From NCBI GenBank assembly GCA_002308935.1, contig DBWN01000256.1, positions 10,697-24,562 of the forward strand: 13,866 nt of DNA, written 5' to 3'. The position numbers and the translations under genes are program-made. Each line of letters starts with the position of its first letter. The first letter of the stretch is position 1. Of the stretch, positions 1 through 6,512 are shown piece by piece. This DNA comes from Bacteroidales bacterium UBA1237 (lineage in GTDB: Bacteria > Bacteroidota > Bacteroidia > Bacteroidales > UBA932). Below the pieces are notes generated by a model. It ran no database searches. It had not been told where the DNA came from and saw only the letters and a program-made list of their open reading frames with translations.

Positions 1-404
1 GCGAATTGTGCATAGAACTTCAGGGCTTCATAGTTGGAGATGCTGAGCTGAGTCGAAATATGCACCTCAAGCCCTATCTTCCTGCAGTACATGATAGCGG
101 CCATGTCGGAGGCTATTATCGCGTCAACACCTGCCGCCTTTGCGGCATCAAGCGCCTGATGCGCAGCCTCAATGTCGTCCCCGTATAATACGATGTTGAG
201 GGTCATATAGGTCTTGACCCCTTTCTCTTTGCATAACCGAACTATCTCAGGGAGGTCCTCAGGTGCGAAGTTGTTGGCGGAGTGTGACCTCATATTGAGG
301 TTGCCGATGCCGAAATATACGGAATCAGCACCTCCTTGAAGGGCGGCCTGCAAGCATTCGAAATTCCCTGCGGGGGCCATTATTTCAAGATCCTTCTTTT
401 CCAT
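1..404 (-). CDS. Peptidase U32 family protein, N-terminal part (cut by window start)
   Basis: Reading the minus strand from the ATG at 404-402 gives 134 codons without a stop up to the window edge. The product starts MEKKDLEIMAPAGNFECLQA, then GGADSVYFGI (about residues 23-32), NMRSHSANNF, and later a segment ending HISTQLSISNYEALKFY. This is the N-terminal barrel signature of the U32 family (MAPAGN, GADAVYFG, SANNF, a Tyr-x-Thr-Asn-like strand at YMTLNIVLYGDD). Characterised relatives include collagenase-like proteins and the RNA-hydroxylating enzymes TrhP and RlhA, so a role in tRNA or rRNA modification is as likely as proteolysis. The start is supported by a TACCTTTG -7 element about 20 nt upstream. 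The C-terminal part, with the family's cysteines, lies outside the window, so subfamily cannot be settled. Confidence 0.85.
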   Translation of the reverse strand, partial: MEKKDLEIMAPAGNFECLQAALQGGADSVYFGIGNLNMRSHSANNFAPEDLPEIVRLCKEKGVKTYMTLNIVLYGDDIEAAHQALDAAKAAGVDAIIASDMAAIMYCRKIGLEVHISTQLSISNYEALKFYAQF

Positions 405-423
405 CAGTTTTTTGTTTCGTGGG

Positions 424-431
424 CAAAGGTA
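424..431 (-). promoter_or_regulatory. Promoter -7 element of the U32 gene
   Basis: The minus strand reads TACCTTTG here, an exact match to the Bacteroidota -7 consensus TAnnTTTG, 19 nt upstream of the ATG. A TTTG at 459-456 could be the -33 element, but the 24-nt spacing is longer than the usual 19-21, so the -33 assignment is weak. The A-rich block just upstream is shared with the malQ promoter region. Confidence 0.6.
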
Positions 432-453
432 CACTTTTTCTGTCAGAGTACTG

Positions 454-492
454 AACAAAGAAAGCCGCACAATCCGGTCAGACTGCACGGCT
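454..492 (-). terminator. Intrinsic terminator of the prenyl synthase gene
   Basis: On the minus strand, 27 nt after the stop of the prenyl synthase, AGCCGTGCA (492-484) can pair with TGTGCGGCT (471-463): nine pairs, two of them G-U, with a 12-nt loop. It is followed directly by the T-rich run TTTCTTTGTT. Hairpin plus T tract at the end of a gene is the usual factor-independent terminator layout. It ends transcription before the U32 promoter. Confidence 0.6.
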
Positions 493-518
493 ATGGTGAA
501 CTGTATCGCTTCGCAGGG

Positions 519-1502
519 CTATTTGGTCCTTCCGACAAGTTTATCGGCGAAACGGCGGAGAGTCTCGAGCCTCAAACCGCGGCATACTTTGGAAGCGTAT
601 CCCAAGGCCTCTTCATTCAGACGCAGAATCTCGTATTTTGCGTCCTCGTCAACTCTGAGGGATGTGTAGAAATTCCTGACGATGGAAATCTTTTCACCCT
701 TGTCCTCTTCGGTCTCCGCTTTCATGGTGAGCGCTGACATTAGAGAAGCTTTTGTGGCCGGATCAGCTTTCTCAAGGGCATGGACTGTAAGCCAGCTCTT
801 TTTCTGGTTGAGGATGTCTCCACCTATGGGCTTCCCGAACACTTCTTCATCACCGAAAGCGTCAAGATAATCGTCCGCCACCTGGAAAGCGAGTCCGAGG
901 GAGTGGCCGTAATTGTACAGGGCGTCACAGATTTCTTCGGATGCTCCTGCGATAAGCGCTCCCATCTTCGCTGAACATGCGATGAGGACACCGGTCTTAA
1001 GGCCGATCATCTTCATGTATTCACTCATGCTGACTTCGGGCAATTTCTCGAAGTCCATGTCATACTGCTGGCCTTCGCAGACTTCGGCTGCGGTCGTCGA
1101 GAAAAGATCCAGGACCTTGGTGAGCACGCTTGAGGGGGCCATGGCCATACGGCGGTAGCTGTCGATGCACATCACGTCACCGGAGAGAATCGCACCGTCT
1201 TCGCCCCATTTTGTCCATACGGTGGGAACGCCCCTCCTGAGGGAAGAACGGTCCATTATGTCGTCATGGATGAGGGTGAAACTGTGGAAGATTTCAAGGC
1301 CGGCGGCCGGTTGGAGAACAGTCTCGTCAAAGGTGTCCTTATAAAGGGAATAAGTGGTCAGACAAAGCTTCGGACGGATTCTTTTACCCCCTATGGAAAT
1401 CATGTACCTTAGGGGGTCATATAAGTTCGCAGGCGTGTCTGTAAATTTGAGGTTTGAAAAAAGCTGGCTTAGTGCAGCGTCTATCTTGTTTTCACTGATC
1501 AT
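519..1502 (-). CDS. Trans-isoprenyl diphosphate synthase (polyprenyl synthetase family), probably short-chain
   Basis: 327 residues, normal length for class I trans-prenyltransferases that condense isopentenyl diphosphate with allylic diphosphates. Visible motifs in order: GGKRIRP at 38-44 (IPP binding), first aspartate-rich motif DDIMD at 80-84 followed by R89/R90, a KTG at 169-171, and second aspartate-rich motif DDYLD at 210-214 with GKPIGGD at 223-229. All metal-binding aspartates are present. The residue five before the first aspartate is F75, and the first motif has no two-residue insertion; in this family a bulky residue there stops elongation early and without the insertion resembles archaeal-type GGPP synthases. 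A C15-C20 product is therefore inferred, rather than the long chain used for menaquinone. Start ATG at 1502 follows a good promoter (TTG-N20-TATATTTG) by about 28 nt. Monocistronic, ended by the hairpin at 463-492. Confidence 0.9.
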   Translation of the reverse strand: MISENKIDAALSQLFSNLKFTDTPANLYDPLRYMISIGGKRIRPKLCLTTYSLYKDTFDETVLQPAAGLEIFHSFTLIHDDIMDRSSLRRGVPTVWTKWGEDGAILSGDVMCIDSYRRMAMAPSSVLTKVLDLFSTTAAEVCEGQQYDMDFEKLPEVSMSEYMKMIGLKTGVLIACSAKMGALIAGASEEICDALYNYGHSLGLAFQVADDYLDAFGDEEVFGKPIGGDILNQKKSWLTVHALEKADPATKASLMSALTMKAETEEDKGEKISIVRNFYTSLRVDEDAKYEILRLNEEALGYASKVCRGLRLETLRRFADKLVGRTK

Positions 1503-1530
1503 GACAAATGAATCTGGTTTTCAGTTTGGA

Positions 1531-1561
1531 CAAATATACTATCTTTGCACCGTATTTCCAA
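1531..1561 (-). promoter_or_regulatory. Promoter of the prenyl synthase gene (TTG-N20-TATATTTG)
   Basis: On the minus strand a -33 type TTG at 1561-1559, a 20-nt spacer, and TATATTTG at 1538-1531 match the Bacteroidota sigma consensus (TTTG / TAnnTTTG). The ATG at 1502 follows the -7 by 28 nt, giving a short leader. The -7 abuts the -7 of the opposite rsgA promoter. Confidence 0.65.
1540..1547 (+). promoter_or_regulatory. Promoter -7 element of rsgA-MATE
   Basis: TATCTTTG matches TAnnTTTG exactly and is followed by GC, as often seen. The expected -33 region (about 1516-1520) holds only GGTTT, so this side is weaker than the opposite promoter. It lies 34 nt before the rsgA start. Confidence 0.55.
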
Positions 1562-1581
1562 TTCATGGATGACTCTGTAGA

Positions 1582-2547
1582 ATGATACTTTCAGGAGAAG
1601 CGACAGTGGTTAAGAATGCGGGCAGCCATTTCATGCTGTCCCCCTTACCCGTCTGGACTCCTTTCCCGGCAGTCCTCAAAGGGAAAGTCAGGCTGAAAGG
1701 AGGGGATTCCACCAATCCTGTAGCTGTCGGTGACCATGTGAAATACAGTGCGGATGTACCTGAAGGAGGTGATTCTTCTTCAATCACCCTCGAGAATCCG
1801 GCTACGATTTCGGAGATTCTTCCGAGGACCAATCACGTAAAACGCAAGTCTACAAATCTTTCCCGTCAGTCACATGTGATAGCGGCCAATATAGATATGG
1901 CTTATATCATAGTTTCTCTTTATTTCCCTGAGATCAAGCTCCCGTTCCTGGATAGGATTCTGGTCACTTGTGAGGTGTACGGAGTCCCGGTTACCATAGT
2001 TATGAACAAGGTCGATCTTTATAGGGATGAGGACCCCGATTATGTGAAGGCTTTCAGGTCCATATACGAAGGAGCCGGATACAGGGTATTGGAGACTTCC
2101 GTGAAGACAGGTGAAGGGATTGATGCTTTCAGAGAGGACTGCAAGGGGAAGGTCTGTCTGTTTTCAGGTGAATCAGGAGTCGGGAAATCGTCACTCATAA
2201 AGGCGCTTGACCCTTCTCTGGATCCCAAAGTGGGCAAGATATCCGAAGCCCATCTCCAAGGGAAACACACCACCTCTTTGTATGAGATGTACCGCCTCGA
2301 AAGCGGAGGTTTCGTGGTGGATACTCCAGGATTGAGAGGGTTCGGTCTGACGGACCTCAAGAAGGAGGAAATAGCGCTCTATTTCCCTGAAATGCTCAAG
2401 GCTTCCAGAGAGTGCCGTTTCACACCTTGTACCCATACTCATGAACCGGGTTGCGCCGTCAAGCAGGCGGTCGAGGAAGGAAGAATAAGCGCTGAGAGAT
2501 ATTCTTCCTATCTCGGAATGCTTGAAGAGGATTCGAAATTCAGATAG
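1582..2547 (+). CDS. rsgA: Ribosome small subunit-dependent GTPase A
   Basis: 321 residues, typical of RsgA (YjeQ), the circularly permuted GTPase that checks late maturation of the 30S subunit in the cytoplasm. N-terminal OB fold about 1-80, then the G motifs in permuted order: NKVD at 142-145 (G4), GESGVGKS at 196-203 (P-loop, G1), HTTS at 229-232 (G2) and DTPG at 247-250 (G3). The C-terminal zinc site is complete: C278, C283, H285, C291. No key residue is missing. The start at 1582 is the only usable ATG in frame after the upstream stop at 1570. First gene of a likely two-gene unit with the MATE exporter; the stop is 29 nt before the next ATG. Transcription probably starts from the -7 element at 1540-1547. 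Confidence 0.96.
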   Translation: MILSGEATVVKNAGSHFMLSPLPVWTPFPAVLKGKVRLKGGDSTNPVAVGDHVKYSADVPEGGDSSSITLENPATISEILPRTNHVKRKSTNLSRQSHVIAANIDMAYIIVSLYFPEIKLPFLDRILVTCEVYGVPVTIVMNKVDLYRDEDPDYVKAFRSIYEGAGYRVLETSVKTGEGIDAFREDCKGKVCLFSGESGVGKSSLIKALDPSLDPKVGKISEAHLQGKHTTSLYEMYRLESGGFVVDTPGLRGFGLTDLKKEEIALYFPEMLKASRECRFTPCTHTHEPGCAVKQAVEEGRISAERYSSYLGMLEEDSKFR

Positions 2548-2576
2548 GTTCTGTAACCGTTTCCCGTCAAAAAGCG

Positions 2577-3956
2577 ATGAAAGGAAAAGGACTCAACAGG
2601 GAAATTCTTTCCCTTGCCGGGCCCAGCATATTGGCCAACATCACCATTCCTCTTGTGGGTATGGTGGATATCGCTGTGGCCGGCCATATGCCTTTCGGGG
2701 AAGCGGCCACTTTCATCGGGGGCATTTCCATAGGGTCCATGCTTTTCGACCTGCTGTATTGGAATTTCGGATTTCTGAGGATAGGTACCGGCGGAATAAC
2801 AGCGCAGGCATACGGCAGAGGTGACCGGCAGGAGATGGGGGCTACCCTCTGCAGGGGAGTGGGACTATCCCTTTTGATAGCCCTGGTGATTCTGATTCTC
2901 CAAGTGCCTTTCGTGAAACTGGCGATGCTTATGGTGGACAGTTCCGACAATGTCCGTTCCTTGGCGTTGGAGTATTTCTACATAAGGGTATGGGCAGCTC
3001 CTGCATCATTGTCGCTCATGGCGATAAAGGGGTGGTTCATCGGAATGCAGGATACGGTGAGTTCAATGTTCACCGATCTTGTGGTCAATGGGGTCAATAT
3101 AGCGGGGAGCATAATCCTGGCCAGAGGCATAGGCTCATTTACAGGATTGGGTTTCCCCGGAATCTCATTGGGTACCGTTGTCGCTCAGTATTCCGGATTG
3201 TTATTCGCAGCAGTGGTCATTGCCACCAAATACGGCCGGGTGATTTTCAAGGGCTATTCGCTTAAGAAACTCTTGAGTTCTTTCTCAGGGAAGGATCTGA
3301 GGCGGTTCTTCGTCATCAATACGGACCTCTTTATAAGAAGCGTGTGCCTTGTAGCGGTGTATGTCGGGTTCACTGCGATTTCCGCCAAATTCGGAGACTT
3401 GCTGCTTTCGACAGGTGCGATCATGATGAAGCTGCTTCTGTTGTTCTCCTATTTCACTGACGGGTTCGCTTTCGCCGGCGAGGCCATGGTAGGGAAATAT
3501 ATCGGAATGAAAGATGTCCCCAATACCAGAAAGACTGTGAGGCATGTATTTGTCTGGAGCATGTCCATAGGATTGTCCTTCATCATAGTATACGTATTAT
3601 GCGGAACGCCTGTGGTGAGGATGCTCACTTCCGATCCGGAGGTGGTTGAATCTTGTCGGCAGTTCTTCATCTGGCTTCTTCCAATGCCGCTTATAGGATG
3701 CGCGGCTTTCACATGGGACGGAATCTATGTCGGAGCAACGGCTTCCAAGGAGATGAGAGACTCTACGTTATACTGTATGATAGGATTTTTCGTCTCATGG
3801 CTTATCATGGATTCCATATGGGGCGGGCATGACGCCGATCCCGTTCTGCGTCTCAATCTTCTGCTCGGGGCATATTTCGTGCACCTTTTCATCAGGGCGA
3901 TGTATCAAACCGTCCTGTACAAGAGATCTGTTCTTGAACGGCCTTTCCGTGGATAA
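2577..3956 (+). CDS. MATE family efflux transporter (DinF-like subfamily)
   Basis: 459 residues, very hydrophobic with about 12 predicted membrane helices, the standard MATE layout of two six-helix bundles. Helix 1 carries the sequence GMVDIAVAGH with D31, the acidic residue commonly used for cation coupling. The stretch WNFGFLRIGTGGITAQAYG (62-80) is characteristic of the DinF branch. MATE proteins export drugs, toxic metabolites or cell-envelope compounds across the inner membrane using a proton or sodium gradient; the substrate cannot be told from sequence. It follows rsgA by 29 nt on the same strand and no promoter is seen between them, so co-transcription is likely. Ends in a strong hairpin. 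Pairing of rsgA with an exporter gives no clear functional link. Confidence 0.93.
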   Translation: MKGKGLNREILSLAGPSILANITIPLVGMVDIAVAGHMPFGEAATFIGGISIGSMLFDLLYWNFGFLRIGTGGITAQAYGRGDRQEMGATLCRGVGLSLLIALVILILQVPFVKLAMLMVDSSDNVRSLALEYFYIRVWAAPASLSLMAIKGWFIGMQDTVSSMFTDLVVNGVNIAGSIILARGIGSFTGLGFPGISLGTVVAQYSGLLFAAVVIATKYGRVIFKGYSLKKLLSSFSGKDLRRFFVINTDLFIRSVCLVAVYVGFTAISAKFGDLLLSTGAIMMKLLLLFSYFTDGFAFAGEAMVGKYIGMKDVPNTRKTVRHVFVWSMSIGLSFIIVYVLCGTPVVRMLTSDPEVVESCRQFFIWLLPMPLIGCAAFTWDGIYVGATASKEMRDSTLYCMIGFFVSWLIMDSIWGGHDADPVLRLNLLLGAYFVHLFIRAMYQTVLYKRSVLERPFRG

Positions 3957-3972
3957 AGTGTGAGAAAACGTA

Positions 3973-4025
3973 CAGTCTGATACGGAAAGAGGGCGGCCAA
4001 GCGACCGTCCTCTTCAATCAGATTG
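3973..4025. terminator. Bidirectional terminator between convergent genes
   Basis: A long imperfect hairpin: outer arm CAGTCTGAT (3973-3981) pairs with ATCAGATTG (4017-4025, one G-T), inner arm AAGAGGGCGG (3987-3996) pairs with CCGTCCTCTT (4005-4014, one G-T), loop CCAAGCGA. T-rich runs flank it on both strands (GTTTCTTTCC after it on plus; GTTTTCTC after it on minus). It lies 17 nt past the MATE stop and 14 nt past the end of the minus-strand gene, so it can serve both. Confidence 0.8.
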
Positions 4026-4038
4026 CAGTTTCTTTCCG

Positions 4039-6294
4039 TTATGCAGGTTCTCCTTCAGGAGCGGCGTCAGCTGCTGGAGTATCCGCTACTGGAACAGCAT
4101 CTTGTGCGGCAGCCGGTTCCGGAGCTTCTTCTACGGCTTCTACTTTTTCCTTATGGAAAGGAAGGCCTATGCAAGCAAGCCTGTCGGTGAAGTACAGGAA
4201 TCCGCAGCCAAGAACAATCAGGCAAACCAGGCACCAGATGAATCTCTTGATTCTTGCCTTCTTTCTGGCCTGTGCGTCAACTGCAGTAAGTTTGGGATAC
4301 TTGGCCAGGCTGGTAAGTGTATGCCCGAACTTTGTGCCGACGAAAGATGCCGCATTGATTGCCCATCCGTTTGCGTTGAGCATGGGACCAAGGTCGCGTT
4401 TGCGGAGTTTCCTCCAGGCGATGAACACTGACGGCAGGGAAATGACAAGCATAAGACCGACGATGAGGATGATCCACTGCCACCAGGTCAGGGATTTCAG
4501 AACAGCGACTATCGCGGTAAGCACGCCACCGACAGCGGCGATGGCGATGGTGATTCCGGCGACCTTTCCTATGTCAAACGGAGCAGCCTTGGTGGCGGTG
4601 TTGACGCCGTCGGCGGGCTTGCTGGTCGCACTTTCTGTGATTGTGGAAAGGGTGCCTTCGCCCTTCGCGGCTTTTTCGGAAGCAGCCTTGTTGATCTTTT
4701 CGGATATCCATCTTCCGGCTTTCTTGTACGGAGACCAGAAGGCCTGTCGGAGGCTGATAGGGTTCTCCACTATGCTCGTGACGGTAGCGCTCCAGTCGTT
4801 GCCATCACGGTCATAGAAGACGGCGTTCTTGCCCGGGCGGAGACCATCCACGTCACCATCAGTAAGGACAGCGGCAATGTTCATAGTAGCGTTTTTCACC
4901 TTGGAAGAGCAGGCGCAATAGAGGATGTACATTCCGCTGAGGTCTGCCATGCCGGCATGTTTTCCCATGTCTTCCACCTTGATGCAAAGGTCTGTGGACC
5001 TCTGATCGATGTAGAGCCTTCCTGCCTGGAAGATGGCTTTCTGGTCAGGATCATAGAAGTCTGAAAGGACGACGTAGTTGTTCAGGAAGCGGTAGAAGTT
5101 CTTGTAAAGCCTCATGAACTTGTCTACTGACTCGATGGCCAGGGCTTCTTCTTCGAGGGCCTTGTCTTTCTCTACAATGGCAAGGAGGTCGGCTTTGCGG
5201 TCCTCTTTGAGGATTTTCTTGATTTCATCATCACCGAGGGATTCGACTTCTGCTCCCTTCTTTTCTCCCATCCACGCCGTATAAGGACCGAACTTGCCCA
5301 GAACCGCATTCCACTGCTCTTCAGTGACACTGTCGGCATCGGGGAAATCCACGTCGAATACAAGGCCTTTCAGAGTGTCGAATGCACCCTGCCATGCGGG
5401 GTTGATGCCACCCTTCAGAGGAATGACTGCATTCTTTGTGGGGCGAGCGATGGGATACTTGGCGATTTCCTCTGCTTTAAGGGAAAGGTTTTCACCGCTT
5501 ATTTCAACGATCTTGTCAGCAGAAACGTCAACTGCTCCTGTCACAGAGTCATCGAAGGCGATGAGTTTGCACCTCATGAAGTAGTCCGCGATCTTGTCCT
5601 TCAGGGCATCGCATGCTGCCAAAGCCGCAGCAGTGTTGTCTCCATAAGGGAAGATGTTGTCTTTATCAGCAGCAGCGGCTTCCTTCCACGCGTCAAAGTC
5701 AGCGCAGGCGGTATAGAATGCCTCGATGTTTTCAGCGGTAACGCCGTCGGCTCCGCTGCGGTCCACAGCCTTTCCGATTTTCTCGGTAATGGTGGTTATA
5801 AGTGCTGCAAGAGTCTCGTCCCCTTCAGCTGATGCAGGAGTGACGACCCCATCACCATTGAATATGGAATTGGCGAAGATCTTTACGTTATCTGAAGTGT
5901 CCTCAAGGGAAATAGAGTCCTTTTCAAGGCCGAGGTTGACGAGAATCTGTTTCGCGGAACTGAGGAGTTTTGCTCCGTGTTCATTCTCGGTATCGAACTC
6001 TGAGAGGGCAATGGTATCATCGCCTTTGAGAAGGAGATCCGGGTTCTTCAGAATGCCGGTGAGCCACTGGGCGGTGGCGATCACTTCATCGACCCTGATG
6101 GTCCCGTCGCCGTTCCCATCGATAAGGGCAAGGGTCTTTTCATCGAACTCAAGCCCTTTGACGGGGCTGCTGAGAACCGTCCACATTTTGCGGTCAAGTT
6201 CACCCAGATGGGCGATGTCCGCACCGGAGTCAATTTTCACTCGTACGGCTCCGCCGACGGAGGTGAATTTCCAGTTGTAACCTTTTGTGTCCAT
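4039..6294 (-). CDS. EF-hand-containing membrane protein of unknown function
   Basis: 751 residues; I do not recognise a named family beyond a calcium-binding-type loop. Residues 59-70 (DGNGDGTIRVDE) fit a canonical EF-hand: D59, N61, D63, G64, I66, E70. Degenerate D/N-G-D-G-like segments follow near 144-155, 178-190 and DRDGND at 495-500. No signal peptide. Three membrane helices near the C terminus: about 588-610, 614-637 and 675-692. The loop between the second and third is rich in Lys/Arg (638-674), so by the positive-inside rule the 585-residue N-terminal part is cytoplasmic and the acidic Ala/Pro/Glu tail (about 716-751) is periplasmic. Start ATG at 6294 has a TATGTTTG -7 element 75 nt upstream. 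Monocistronic, divergent from an MFS gene. Function unknown; a calcium-responsive membrane scaffold or sensor is only a guess. Confidence 0.85.
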   Translation of the reverse strand: MDTKGYNWKFTSVGGAVRVKIDSGADIAHLGELDRKMWTVLSSPVKGLEFDEKTLALIDGNGDGTIRVDEVIATAQWLTGILKNPDLLLKGDDTIALSEFDTENEHGAKLLSSAKQILVNLGLEKDSISLEDTSDNVKIFANSIFNGDGVVTPASAEGDETLAALITTITEKIGKAVDRSGADGVTAENIEAFYTACADFDAWKEAAAADKDNIFPYGDNTAAALAACDALKDKIADYFMRCKLIAFDDSVTGAVDVSADKIVEISGENLSLKAEEIAKYPIARPTKNAVIPLKGGINPAWQGAFDTLKGLVFDVDFPDADSVTEEQWNAVLGKFGPYTAWMGEKKGAEVESLGDDEIKKILKEDRKADLLAIVEKDKALEEEALAIESVDKFMRLYKNFYRFLNNYVVLSDFYDPDQKAIFQAGRLYIDQRSTDLCIKVEDMGKHAGMADLSGMYILYCACSSKVKNATMNIAAVLTDGDVDGLRPGKNAVFYDRDGNDWSATVTSIVENPISLRQAFWSPYKKAGRWISEKINKAASEKAAKGEGTLSTITESATSKPADGVNTATKAAPFDIGKVAGITIAIAAVGGVLTAIVAVLKSLTWWQWIILIVGLMLVISLPSVFIAWRKLRKRDLGPMLNANGWAINAASFVGTKFGHTLTSLAKYPKLTAVDAQARKKARIKRFIWCLVCLIVLGCGFLYFTDRLACIGLPFHKEKVEAVEEAPEPAAAQDAVPVADTPAADAAPEGEPA

Positions 6295-6323
6295 ATGAAA
6301 GGGGTTTTAGTTTCAGCCTTTTG

Positions 6324-6363
6324 GTCCGGAATATCTGGGCATAGCACTGCACAAAAACCGGAC
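6324..6363 (-). other. Stem-loop at the predicted 5' end of the EF-hand gene mRNA
   Basis: GTCCGG (6363-6358 on minus) is perfectly complementary to CCGGAC (6329-6324 on minus), with a 28-nt loop. The -7 element at 6377-6370 predicts transcription start close to 6363, so the stem would sit at the extreme 5' end of the leader. Six GC-rich pairs are enough to form but the loop is long; role unproven. Confidence 0.35.
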
Positions 6364-6369
6364 TACATG

Positions 6370-6377
6370 CAAACATA
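6370..6377 (-). promoter_or_regulatory. Promoter -7 element of the EF-hand gene
   Basis: The minus strand reads TATGTTTG followed by GC, matching TAnnTTTG. An 8-T run lies just upstream (6388-6381) but no clear TTTG -33 at 19-21 nt. It is the only consensus -7 in the gap upstream of the gene on that strand. Confidence 0.5.
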
Positions 6378-6454
6378 CTTAAAAAAAACATAAGTTGAGA
6401 CTAAGGAGACTATAATATGGCGTTATTTGGACGGGGGCACAAACGGCTGCGCTG

Positions 6455-6487
6455 TTTAGGATTATTCGCAAGAGTGGATTATCTTTG
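6455..6487 (+). promoter_or_regulatory. Promoter of the GlpT/UhpT-like transporter gene
   Basis: TTTA at 6455-6458, a 21-nt spacer and TATCTTTG at 6480-6487 fit the Bacteroidota promoter (TTTG / TAnnTTTG) with one mismatch in the -33. It lies inside the longest possible reading frame for the transporter, so it decides in favour of the ATG at 6513, 25 nt downstream. Confidence 0.55.
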
Positions 6488-6512
6488 TCAAGAAATCCAA
6501 CAAAGCAGCAGA

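Noticed and set aside
336..737. 133-codon plus-strand frame across the end of the prenyl synthase and the intergenic gap
   Set aside because: Overlaps a clear prenyl synthase and the U32 start antisense; no recognisable protein features.
4102..4816. Plus-strand open frames of 109 and 215 codons opposite the EF-hand gene
   Set aside because: They are antisense shadows of a strongly supported 751-codon gene; their translations are low-complexity Ser/Arg/Met mixtures with no domain.
5726..6280. 184-codon plus-strand frame opposite the start of the EF-hand gene
   Set aside because: Serine/arginine-rich antisense translation with no promoter or start signal; explained by codon bias of the real gene on the other strand.
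6394..6416. TTGAGA and TATAAT as a sigma70-type promoter
   Set aside because: The spacing is about 11 nt instead of 17, and the other promoters in the window follow the Bacteroidota TTTG/TAnnTTTG form.
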